This document shows positions 9,782-17,174 of a stretch of 64,000 nucleotides of DNA, piece after piece. The position numbers were made by a program, and so were the translations under genes. The notes under the pieces are model-generated. The model was not told where the DNA came from, did no database searches, and saw only the letters and a program-made list of their open reading frames with translations. Every line of letters begins with the position of its first letter. The stretch's first letter is position 1. Source of the stretch: Hoyosella sp. YIM 151337 (GTDB lineage: Bacteria; Actinomycetota; Actinomycetes; Mycobacteriales; Mycobacteriaceae); NCBI RefSeq assembly GCF_026041215.1, contig NZ_JAPEIQ010000048.1, positions 1 through 64,000 on the forward strand, given 5' to 3'.

Positions 9782-10426
9782 CTAGAACGGAAGATCGGGA
9801 TTCTCGGGCGGGTTCGCCTGCAGTTCGTCCAGGATCATCTCCTCCAGCTCGTCCGCGAGCGGATCGTGCGGTGTCGCCGGGACCGGCTGATTGTCCTCGA
9901 TCCGCTGCGCTATAAGCGCTTCCGCTAACGCTTTGAACGCCCCTGGCTTGTGCATCCAGACCCGGTCCACGACCTTCGCTGCGACCGGATTCGGCTGAAC
10001 GTTCTGCGTCTTCCACCGGTCGGGCTCGCGGGCTTTGAGCGCCCGGTCGTACTCCCGCTGGATCTGCTGCTCCATTGCCGCGAGATACGTTTGCTTGTCC
10101 TGCTTCATTTCCGGCGTCACCAGGGAATACAACTCCTGGGCGAGCACCATTTCCCGCGCTTGCCTCCACGCGCTCTCCCGCGCCTGGATTTTCGTGCGGA
10201 AGCTCGGTGTCTGTCCCGGCGGAGTCCACTCCTGCAGCGCCTGATGCTCGAACGCCTCGGCCGCGTCCTCGGTCATCTGCTGCAGCCGCAGCGCTTCCCG
10301 ATCGATCTGGTCCTGCTTCTCGGACGGACTCAGCGCCGGGTCTAGCCCGACCCATTCGGTCAGAATCCGGTGCGTCTCGCTCGCTATCTGCGGATCGATT
10401 CCCTCGATCTGGTCCCTGTCCACCAT
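9782..10426 (-). CDS. Hypothetical helical protein paired with the giant methylase-helicase
   Basis: 214 residues from the ATG at 10426 (MVDRDQIEGIDPQIAS). The composition is that of a real soluble, charged, alpha-helical protein (for example QIDREALRLQQMTEDAAEAF and MEQQIQREYDRALKAREP), unlike the low-complexity overlapping frame. I recognise no domain. It ends (TTC TAG) only a few bases before the point where the giant methylase-helicase frame becomes protein-like, so the two are almost certainly co-transcribed and translationally coupled. Its product may be a small partner of the large enzyme. A longer N-terminus running to 10834 is open but looks non-coding. Confidence 0.75.
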   Translation of the reverse strand: MVDRDQIEGIDPQIASETHRILTEWVGLDPALSPSEKQDQIDREALRLQQMTEDAAEAFEHQALQEWTPPGQTPSFRTKIQARESAWRQAREMVLAQELYSLVTPEMKQDKQTYLAAMEQQIQREYDRALKAREPDRWKTQNVQPNPVAAKVVDRVWMHKPGAFKALAEALIAQRIEDNQPVPATPHDPLADELEEMILDELQANPPENPDLPF

Positions 10427-10603
10427 CCCCGTCGCTCCCCTCGCCGTAATAAAACTCGAATGCGCCCTGGCTCTCGCTGCGCTGCGCCACCCGGCCCCCT
10501 CGTACTCACCCCTGCACTCCGGTTGCATCCCCCTCGCGAGCACTGGAGGGGCACGACACGCTCCAGACCCTACCAGCCGGTAACATGAAAAATCGCTTTG
10601 ACC

Positions 10604-10615
10604 AGGGTTAACCCT
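10604..10615. repeat. 12-bp perfect palindrome in promoter region
   Basis: AGGGTTAACCCT is a perfect palindrome located between the small membrane-protein gene and the leftward methylase-helicase operon. It could be an operator for the operon that starts at 10426; this is inference from position only. Confidence 0.35.
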
Positions 10616-10649
10616 CGACGAGGGGGTGAAGGTTGTCAGAACCCGGTTT

Positions 10650-10865
10650 CTAGTAGTACATCGTCTGGTAGCGCACCGGCCGAGATGCGGAATAGACGAC
10701 CAGCATGATGATCGCGGGAATGATGAAAACCCCCGCGAAGGCTCCGAGTACAGCGCTTGTGGCTGTTCCGTGCCTGCGGTATGCGAGGAACGCAAGCCCA
10801 CCAGAGCACAGTCCGATAACCGCGTGGCCGGCAAGCAGAAACAACAGCCCTATCAGTAGGTCCAT
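10650..10865 (-). CDS. Small membrane protein with two helices
   Basis: 71 residues. Two hydrophobic segments are clear (LLIGLLFLLAGHAVIGLCSG and LGAFAGVFIIPAIIMLVVYS), separated by a short basic loop (YRRHG), and the C-terminus is polar. A purine-rich AAAGGGG sits about 7 bases before the ATG. It lies 67 bases downstream of the PH-domain membrane protein on the same strand and may share its transcript. No function can be assigned. Confidence 0.6.
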   Translation of the reverse strand: MDLLIGLLFLLAGHAVIGLCSGGLAFLAYRRHGTATSAVLGAFAGVFIIPAIIMLVVYSASRPVRYQTMYY

Positions 10866-10932
10866 TCAGGTGCCCCTTTATGTAGGTGGTCTGCCTGCCC
10901 CTAAAACTGGGGGCAGGGTTCGCGGCCCTCTC

Positions 10933-11493
10933 TCAGTGCCAGGGTGTGGTGTCCCAGCTATGGCGACCGCCCCCGTAGCGACGTGAGACGAGATCTTTAA
11001 CCGAGGTCTTGACTCGGTCAATGTCGTGAATGGCCCGGAGCTGAACCGGGGCCGGTTCCGATGGGTCATACAGGACCAGCGTTCCAGTTCCGAACACACG
11101 GTCAATGAGGGTTCTTTCAGACTCCACACTGGTGATCCTTCCCATCGGAAGCGTCCGTTCGGTACGCCGCAGTATCCCGGATCGGATCACGATCCGGTCC
11201 GGGTAGATGGTGAAAGTAGTTGCTAGCCAAGCAATGATCGCCAGGACACCGTTCGCGAGCCCAACGAGAACCAGAACTACCGTGAGGGCTCCGGGCACGT
11301 ACTTCATGACAGGGATGTCTATCCCGATTTCCTCCGGGGCCAGCAGCGCGGGCATCAAGAATCCTGTCATACCCGCGAGAATCAGAAGTACCACCGTAGC
11401 GGCAGCTGGACCTGCCAGGGTGCGGGCGTGCGGGCGCCCACGGAATAAGACTCCCCCCGCTAATGGCGAAGTCGGTGGTTGCCCCCAGTTCAT
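10933..11493 (-). CDS. Membrane protein with bacterial PH (bPH2/DUF304-type) domain
   Basis: 186 residues from the ATG at 11493, chosen because AGGAGA stands 7 bases upstream; a start at 11571 is open but has no such site. Two transmembrane helices (about residues 30-60 and 75-100) are followed by a ~75-residue domain with the bPH2 signature: FTIYPDRIVIRSGILRR, then LPMGRITSVESERTLIDRVF and GTGTLVLYDPS. Proteins of this kind (YdbS/YdbT/DUF304) are small membrane-anchored PH-like domains of poorly known function, often linked to envelope stress. Just upstream lies a TAGCGCTA palindrome cluster like the ones around the partition genes, so it may be controlled by the plasmid's own ParA/RHH system. 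Confidence 0.7.
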   Translation of the reverse strand: MNWGQPPTSPLAGGVLFRGRPHARTLAGPAAATVVLLILAGMTGFLMPALLAPEEIGIDIPVMKYVPGALTVVLVLVGLANGVLAIIAWLATTFTIYPDRIVIRSGILRRTERTLPMGRITSVESERTLIDRVFGTGTLVLYDPSEPAPVQLRAIHDIDRVKTSVKDLVSRRYGGGRHSWDTTPWH

Positions 11494-11581
11494 TCGATGG
11501 TCTCCTTTTCGCATTGATGCACCGCCATCTGTCCTGGCAGCAGCTTTTCTATCAGCTCGGACTGACACCATTCCGGGAATG

Positions 11582-11632
11582 TAGCATCGCTACATAACTA
11601 GCGCTACTTGCACGATTATGCTAGCAGCGCTA
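11582..11632. repeat. TAGCGCTA-type palindrome cluster
   Basis: Three inverted TAGC...GCTA elements lie here: TAGCATCGCTA (11582-11592), a perfect TAGCGCTA (11599-11606) and CAGCGCTA (11625-11632). The same core recurs beside the partition and maintenance genes at 45.5, 46.6, 46.7 and 47.6 kb. It lies between two diverging genes (11493 leftward, 11860 rightward), so a repressor operator or a secondary centromere-like site is plausible. The rest of the 366-base gap up to 11859 shows no gene. Confidence 0.5.
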
Positions 11633-11859
11633 GATCACTGAAGGATGCACGCACACGACGCATTCACTACGCCAATGAAGCCGCGGTACCGGCTCAACCA
11701 ACTTGTTTGAAGCCGGGGGGCATCCGACGGGCCCCACCGGGTCACCCATAATGTCGGTGCCTGCTGGTTTACTGAACGGGAGCGTGCGAACTACCGCAGC
11801 CGTTCGTCACGGACCGCACCGCACCACCCCATCTATGCAAGTCAACAAGGGAGCGCGTC

Positions 11860-13806
11860 GTGGACGATGTGACAGAGCTCGAGTCGCTGCCGGTCGAGCA
11901 GCTGATCGAGATGATTCGAGAGAGGACTGGGGCGGGGGTGAACCTCTCGTTCCCCGGCAAGGTACTGGCGCGCCAGCTCGGCCGCCGGGTGCGACCGCGG
12001 AACCAGCGGACGGTGAAGACCCACAGTGCAGGTGACGAGCACGGCCGCTCGCGCAACCTGGTGATCGAGGGCGACAACCTCCAGGCGCTGGCATCTCTCT
12101 ACCGGGAACGCGGCCAGATCGACATGATCCTTACGGACCCGCCGTACAACACGGGCGGCGACTTCCGGTACAACGACAAGTGGGACAAGGACCCCAACGA
12201 CCCAGACATGGGTGAGTTCGTGGGCAGCGACGACCCCGCGAAGCACACCAAGTGGATGAAGTTCATGTACCCGCGTCTCCAGATGATGCGGGCCATGCTC
12301 AAGCCCTCCGGAGTGCTCGCGATCTGCATCGACAGCCGCGAGCTGTTCCACCTCGGCCAGATGCTCGACGAGCTGTTCGGCGAGGAGAACCGGCTGGCGA
12401 TCATCAATTGGCAGAAGTCGTACTCGCCGCGCTCCGACAACAGGCACGTCTCCACAGCGACCGAGTACGTCCTTGTGTACGCCAAGAACGAGAAGGTCGG
12501 AAAGACCGGGCTCGAGCCCAGGACGGCCTCGATGGATGCCCGCTACCAGAACAGGGACGGAGACCTTCGGCTCTGGAAGCCCGGAGATTTCTCCGGCCCC
12601 AAGGCGTCGACGCACCAGGGCATGGTTTACGGCGTCCAGTCGCCGTTCACTGGCGAGGTCCACTACCCGCCTGCGGGCAAGTGCTGGCGGTCTCCGCAGC
12701 GAGAGGCCGAACGCTGGCTCGAGGAGTGGGGTGTGTCCTACGTCCTCAAAGCGATCGACGACGCGTCAGTGCGCGCTCGAATAATCGGGGTGGACGCGTC
12801 GGACGTCCGTCCCGTCAAGGCGCTGATGCTCGCGACGCCGCTTGCAGAGGCAAAGGAGAAAGCGACCAAGCGGTGGAAGGATGGCCCGTGGCCAAAGATT
12901 TTCTTCGGCGTCAAGGGGACTGGTCGCCCGCAGCAGAAGAACTACCTCGAAGACGTCAAACAGGGCCGCGTGCCGATGACGTACTGGGCCGACGAAGACC
13001 TCAATGATCCCGAGATCCTCGGCGACGTTTCGTGGGACCACGAGGAGTCGGGGCACAGCCAGACCGGTGTGGACGAGCTCACGGCGGTCGTAGGCGAGGG
13101 TCACGGGTTCGAGACCGTGAAGCCGATGAAGCTCATGACCAAGCTCATCCAGATCTGGTGCCCTCCAAGCGGGACGGTACTCGACCCCTTCGCGGGCTCC
13201 GGCTCCACCGGTCACGCGGTGCTCAAGCTCAACCGTGACCAGGGGGCCGACCGGCGCTTCATCCTCATCGAGCAGGGTCGTCCGGACAACGGGGACTCGT
13301 ACGCGAAGACCTTGACTGTCGACCGCCTCCGCCGCGTGATCGACGGGAGCTGGAGCAAGAAGAAGCACGCACCGCTCGGCGGCGGCTTCACCTTCAAGAG
13401 GCTCGAGAAGAAGGTTGACGCCAAGACTCTTCTGCTGATGGAGCGCGACGAGATGATCGACACGGTCATCGCGTCGCACTCCAGCACCGGCAGCCGGCGG
13501 AACGCCGTCCTCATCCCGCTGGGCGACGACGACGAGCCGTACACATACCTCGTGGCCAAGAACGCGAGCAACGAGGGCATCTACCTCGTCTGGTCAGGCG
13601 CGGGCTCGAACACCGATCTCACGGAGGAGGCGTATGAGGAGATCACAGAGGAGGCGGAGGCCGCGGGGCTGGCCGACGTTTATCACGTGTACAGCAGGCG
13701 GAACCTCATCGTCACCGACGACGTGATCTGGTACCAGATCCCCGACCGCATCCTGTCCGACTTCGGTCTGGACATCCGCACCGAGTCGTTCACCGAGGAG
13801 GGATGA
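11860..13806 (+). CDS. mod: Type III restriction-modification system, modification methylase (Mod)
   Basis: 648 residues, GTG start with AAGGGAG upstream. The catalytic motif IV LTDPPYNTGG comes first (about residue 90) and the SAM-binding motif DPFAGSGSTGHAV much later (about 445), the beta-class order used by type III N6-adenine methylases. The ~350 residues between them should contain the target-recognition domain. In type III systems Mod recognises an asymmetric site, methylates one strand, and is needed for cleavage together with Res. The stop overlaps the res start (ATGA), so the two are translationally coupled. It appears intact. Confidence 0.93.
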   Translation: MDDVTELESLPVEQLIEMIRERTGAGVNLSFPGKVLARQLGRRVRPRNQRTVKTHSAGDEHGRSRNLVIEGDNLQALASLYRERGQIDMILTDPPYNTGGDFRYNDKWDKDPNDPDMGEFVGSDDPAKHTKWMKFMYPRLQMMRAMLKPSGVLAICIDSRELFHLGQMLDELFGEENRLAIINWQKSYSPRSDNRHVSTATEYVLVYAKNEKVGKTGLEPRTASMDARYQNRDGDLRLWKPGDFSGPKASTHQGMVYGVQSPFTGEVHYPPAGKCWRSPQREAERWLEEWGVSYVLKAIDDASVRARIIGVDASDVRPVKALMLATPLAEAKEKATKRWKDGPWPKIFFGVKGTGRPQQKNYLEDVKQGRVPMTYWADEDLNDPEILGDVSWDHEESGHSQTGVDELTAVVGEGHGFETVKPMKLMTKLIQIWCPPSGTVLDPFAGSGSTGHAVLKLNRDQGADRRFILIEQGRPDNGDSYAKTLTVDRLRRVIDGSWSKKKHAPLGGGFTFKRLEKKVDAKTLLLMERDEMIDTVIASHSSTGSRRNAVLIPLGDDDEPYTYLVAKNASNEGIYLVWSGAGSNTDLTEEAYEEITEEAEAAGLADVYHVYSRRNLIVTDDVIWYQIPDRILSDFGLDIRTESFTEEG

Positions 13807-16148
13807 CCATGGCGATCGAGCTCTTCCAGTTTCAGCAGGACGCGGCCTCGCAGATGGCCGACCGCTTTATCGAGTACTCTGCGGAGCCCATCGTGATGGG
13901 GCGGCGGGCGAGCGTGCGCGACGTGCCGTTCTACCAGGCGCTCTCGTCGATCACCGGGTCCGGCAAGACCGCTATCCTGGCGCAGGCCGCCAGCGAAATC
14001 GTCGCGATGTCGGAGATACCGCCGGTCATCCTGTGGCTGTCCAAGGGCAAAGTAGTCGTCCAACAGAGCTACGCGAACTTGGCCGACGGCGGCAAGTACG
14101 ACCACCTGCTGCCGGACATCAATGTGCGGCTGCTCAGCGAGTACACCCCGGAGGACGTCGCCAACTCGAAGGAGGCACTGCTCTACTTCGCGACGGTCGG
14201 CACCTTCAACCAGAAAGACCGCGAGAACAGCAACCTCCGGATTTTCGCGTTCGACACCGACGACATCGAGTCGACGCGGTGGGAGGCACTGAAGGTCCGC
14301 GAGACTGCGGACGGCAAGCGCCGTCCGCTCGTGGTGGTCTACGACGAGGCGCAGAACCTCAGCGACCAGCAGACGAACCTGTTGCTCGAGCAGCAGCCTG
14401 CGGTGTTCCTCCTCGCGAGCGCGACTCTTCAGTTCCCCGCCCAGTTCGAAGCGGAGGTCATACAGCCGCTGAGGCAGCAGGGTGAGTACCGGGACGAAGA
14501 CCTCATCACCTCGGTGAAGTCCTCCACAGTAGTCGCGTCTGGCCTGGTGAAGGGGATGATCTCCCTGGATGGCCTCAACGCACCGATGGAGGAGACCGTC
14601 TCTGAGATGCTATCGGACATGCGCGAAGCAGAGGACGATGCGCGGATCGAAGGGTTGAATTTCTCGCCCAAGGCGATCTACGTCTGCAACACGAACATCC
14701 TCGCTCATGACGCCAGCCAAACGGACGACCCGAAGCAGCCGTTCGACCAGAGGCAGGCGCCGCCGATCCTAATCTGGCGATACCTTACTGAGCAGTGCGG
14801 CGTCCCCGCCGACGAGGTAGCGGTGTACGCGGACCTAAAGACACACAAGGACTTCCCACTACCGTCGGACTTCAAGTTCTTCAGCGGAGGAGAACGAGAC
14901 TATGAAGACTTCGTGGCTGGCGACTATCGGCACATCATCTTCAATCAAACCCTCCAGGAAGGCTGGGACGACCCGAGCGTCTACTTTGCCTACGTCGACC
15001 GGACCATGGAATCGTCGGTGCAGATCACACAGGTGGTCGGGCGCGTGCTTCGCCAGCCCGGCGCGATACACTACGAGTCTGATCGCCTGAACACCGCGCA
15101 CTTCTACGTGCGGGTGGACCGGAATGACTCTTTCGCGCAGGTCGTGGACGACGTGCGGCGAGGCCTGGGAGGGGACGCGCCGGAGGTGCGCATCCTGACC
15201 TCACCGCCCGGGACGGAAGAGCCCGAAAGCCTCGCTCCGAAGCAGTCCCGGACAGTGCCCCGAACCGCGATCGATAATCAGCCGACGCTGGGCCCTGTCG
15301 AGAAGGTACTGGCCAAGATCCACGACTACTCGCATGACGAGTTGAACACGCGAGGTAAGGGCCGCCGTCGCACGGTCCAGCAGACCATCGGTTCGGGCGA
15401 CGCGGTGGACTCGGAATGGGTCGACTTCGAGCAATCGAACCGTGTCAACGCTCGCTGGGTCTTCCGGCGCGAGGTCGCTCGGAGGTACCGGCCCGCATTG
15501 ATGGTGATGAACACCGACACGGAGAAGTTCGACGCGAAGGTCGGCGTAGGCAGCTGTGCCTATGCAAGCCTGACCGACAACGCCGCCGAGGCAGTCGACG
15601 AGTACCTCCGTCACGCTGTGATCAAGCAGCTCATGCCGAAGCCGTACGCAATCGGAAGCACGCTGGTGCGCCGCAGCAGCATGGAGACCTTCAAGAATGC
15701 CCTGCATGAGGGCTACGACGGTCTCAACGACCTCGAGCGGCGCTTCGCCAGGGCGCTCGACGATACTGGCCTGCCGTGGGCGCGGAACAGATCTCAGACG
15801 GGGTACAAGATCCCGCTGGTGTCCCTCGGCCAGACAGTGTGGTTCTTCCCCGACTTCCTCGTATGGGCGGGCGAGACCGTGATCTGCGTCGACACCAAGA
15901 GCGAGCACATAGTGGTGGGCGACGCTCGCCGCAAGTTGCTGGCGATCAAACCGCACAAGAAGGTGCCGACCACCGTCGGGGTGAAGTTCGTGACCGAGGG
16001 GACATGGAAGGCCGACGGCACGCCCGACGGCAGGGAGGGGTTCTCGGTGTGGGAACTCGGCAGCGGACGGGACCTCCGAGCGCTGCCCCACGACGATCTG
16101 GAGTCGCTTGTAAAGACGTTCATACCGGAGGCTGATTCTGACGACTGA
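13803..16148 (+). CDS. res: Type III restriction-modification system, restriction subunit (Res)
   Basis: 781 residues. An SF2 helicase core is visible: Walker A ITGSGKTAILAQ (about residue 50), motif II DEAQ within VVYDEAQNLS (about 180; DEAQ rather than DEAH), GWDDPS, and motif VI QVVGRVLRQPG (about 412). Near the C-terminus a PD-(D/E)XK-like endonuclease stretch reads WFFPDFLVWAGE followed by VICVDTKSEH (about 683-702), with Asp in place of the usual Glu of ExK. Res hydrolyses ATP and cuts after long-range communication between Mod-Res complexes. The start overlaps the mod stop; a second ATG follows two codons later. The length is a little short of the ~900-1000 residues of classic enzymes, but all key motifs are present. 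Confidence 0.92.
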   Translation: MTMAIELFQFQQDAASQMADRFIEYSAEPIVMGRRASVRDVPFYQALSSITGSGKTAILAQAASEIVAMSEIPPVILWLSKGKVVVQQSYANLADGGKYDHLLPDINVRLLSEYTPEDVANSKEALLYFATVGTFNQKDRENSNLRIFAFDTDDIESTRWEALKVRETADGKRRPLVVVYDEAQNLSDQQTNLLLEQQPAVFLLASATLQFPAQFEAEVIQPLRQQGEYRDEDLITSVKSSTVVASGLVKGMISLDGLNAPMEETVSEMLSDMREAEDDARIEGLNFSPKAIYVCNTNILAHDASQTDDPKQPFDQRQAPPILIWRYLTEQCGVPADEVAVYADLKTHKDFPLPSDFKFFSGGERDYEDFVAGDYRHIIFNQTLQEGWDDPSVYFAYVDRTMESSVQITQVVGRVLRQPGAIHYESDRLNTAHFYVRVDRNDSFAQVVDDVRRGLGGDAPEVRILTSPPGTEEPESLAPKQSRTVPRTAIDNQPTLGPVEKVLAKIHDYSHDELNTRGKGRRRTVQQTIGSGDAVDSEWVDFEQSNRVNARWVFRREVARRYRPALMVMNTDTEKFDAKVGVGSCAYASLTDNAAEAVDEYLRHAVIKQLMPKPYAIGSTLVRRSSMETFKNALHEGYDGLNDLERRFARALDDTGLPWARNRSQTGYKIPLVSLGQTVWFFPDFLVWAGETVICVDTKSEHIVVGDARRKLLAIKPHKKVPTTVGVKFVTEGTWKADGTPDGREGFSVWELGSGRDLRALPHDDLESLVKTFIPEADSDD

Positions 16149-16285
16149 ACGATGACTGGCGCTAGGCGCGCCGTAGATCGTTCAAGGACGTCGATCTGAC
16201 AGTCATACGCCGTTCCGGCAAAGATGTCCACTGGAACTGCCGCCAGCCTGCTGGCCTGTTCTGGGCGGTTGGGCCCGGCACTTAG

Positions 16286-16849
16286 CTAGCGCGTTCGTAG
16301 GTCAGCGGCTCGCAGGTAGCTGTATACGGTTTCGCGGCTGATACCGAATTCTCTAGCGAGAGCAGCCTTGCCTTCACCTGCACTGACGCGTTCACGTAAC
16401 TCGCGGACCTTCTCAGCAGTGAGTGCAGGTTTACGGCCGGTGTAGACACCACGAGTTTTCGCCTTGGCGATGCCCTCGCGCTGGCGCTCACGGATAAGCG
16501 CCCTTTCGAATTCAGCGAAGGCGCCCATGACTGAGAGCATCAAGTTCGCCATCGGTGAGTCCTCCCCCGTAAAGGTAAGGCTCTCTTTGACGAATTCAAC
16601 CCGCACACCCTTCCCCGTCAGGGTGCGTACGATTCGGCGCAAGTCATCGAGGTTACGCGCGAGCCGATCCATCGAGTGAACGATGACGGTGTCGCCTTCC
16701 CGGACAAAGTTCAGCAGTTCCTCGAGCCTTGGGCGTGCGATGTCTTTCCCGGAGGCTTTGTCGGTGAACGTCTTTTCCACGTCGATGCCATCGAGCTGGC
16801 GGACGGTGTTCTGATCGAGGGTGCTGACTCTGATGTAACCAACCCGCAC
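16286..16849 (-). CDS. Serine recombinase (resolvase/invertase, TnpR type)
   Basis: 187 residues from the GTG at 16849, which gives the standard TnpR length and N-terminus (VGYIRVSTLDQN, with the nucleophilic Ser in RVST). The catalytic domain continues with MDRLARNLDDLRRIV and the long E-helix GAFAEFERALIRERQREGI, followed by a C-terminal helix-turn-helix (ALAREFGISRETVYSYLRAA). Such proteins resolve Tn3 cointegrates or multimers at res sites. No complete transposon is visible around it. It lies between the type III RM genes and the repeat NTPase, so it is either a remnant of the older Tn3 element whose tnpA fragment is at 19.3-22.0 kb, or a plasmid dimer-resolution enzyme. Confidence 0.88.
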   Translation of the reverse strand: MRVGYIRVSTLDQNTVRQLDGIDVEKTFTDKASGKDIARPRLEELLNFVREGDTVIVHSMDRLARNLDDLRRIVRTLTGKGVRVEFVKESLTFTGEDSPMANLMLSVMGAFAEFERALIRERQREGIAKAKTRGVYTGRKPALTAEKVRELRERVSAGEGKAALAREFGISRETVYSYLRAADLRTR

Positions 16850-16976
16850 TGTCCCGGACCGCCTCTCTCCCAGCAAACCGTCAGAATGAACTCTCAGAAC
16901 CTATCAGACACGAGTCAATAAATGCTGATTTAGACCCTAACTTGACGCTCTTTGCTTTGAGTGCGACATGTGATCC

Positions 16977-17009
16977 TAGGGTGCACCCTAACACCACATT
17001 GGTGTTAGG
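16977..17009. repeat. Overlapping perfect palindromes (possible res or operator site)
   Basis: A 14-bp perfect palindrome TAGGGTGCACCCTA (16977-16990) runs directly into a hairpin with 10-bp perfect arms CCTAACACCA/TGGTGTTAGG and a 3-base loop (16987-17009). This lies between the resolvase gene and the NTPase gene, in a 325-base gap that otherwise shows no gene. The position fits a recombinase site, an operator, or an mRNA hairpin ahead of the NTPase gene. Confidence 0.5.
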
Positions 17010-17174
17010 CGGCGGGGTATTTCCCATTCGCAGCTGGGATCTCCGCCATGGCTCAGAACAAGTGATAAAGGAGGGAGGCACACTAACCTGCCGACGGAGA
17101 AGAGCCCATGCAGCATCGGCGGCCTGTTGCGGATCGCACCGCCTCAGCAGGAAGGGTGATGCACAATCGTCGAC

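Noticed and set aside
9780-10490. N-terminal ~237-residue extension of the giant methylase-helicase frame
   Set aside because: It is low-complexity (Gly, Ala, Arg, Asp, Ser) and overlaps a clearly protein-like 214-residue gene in another frame, so it is most likely a shadow frame.
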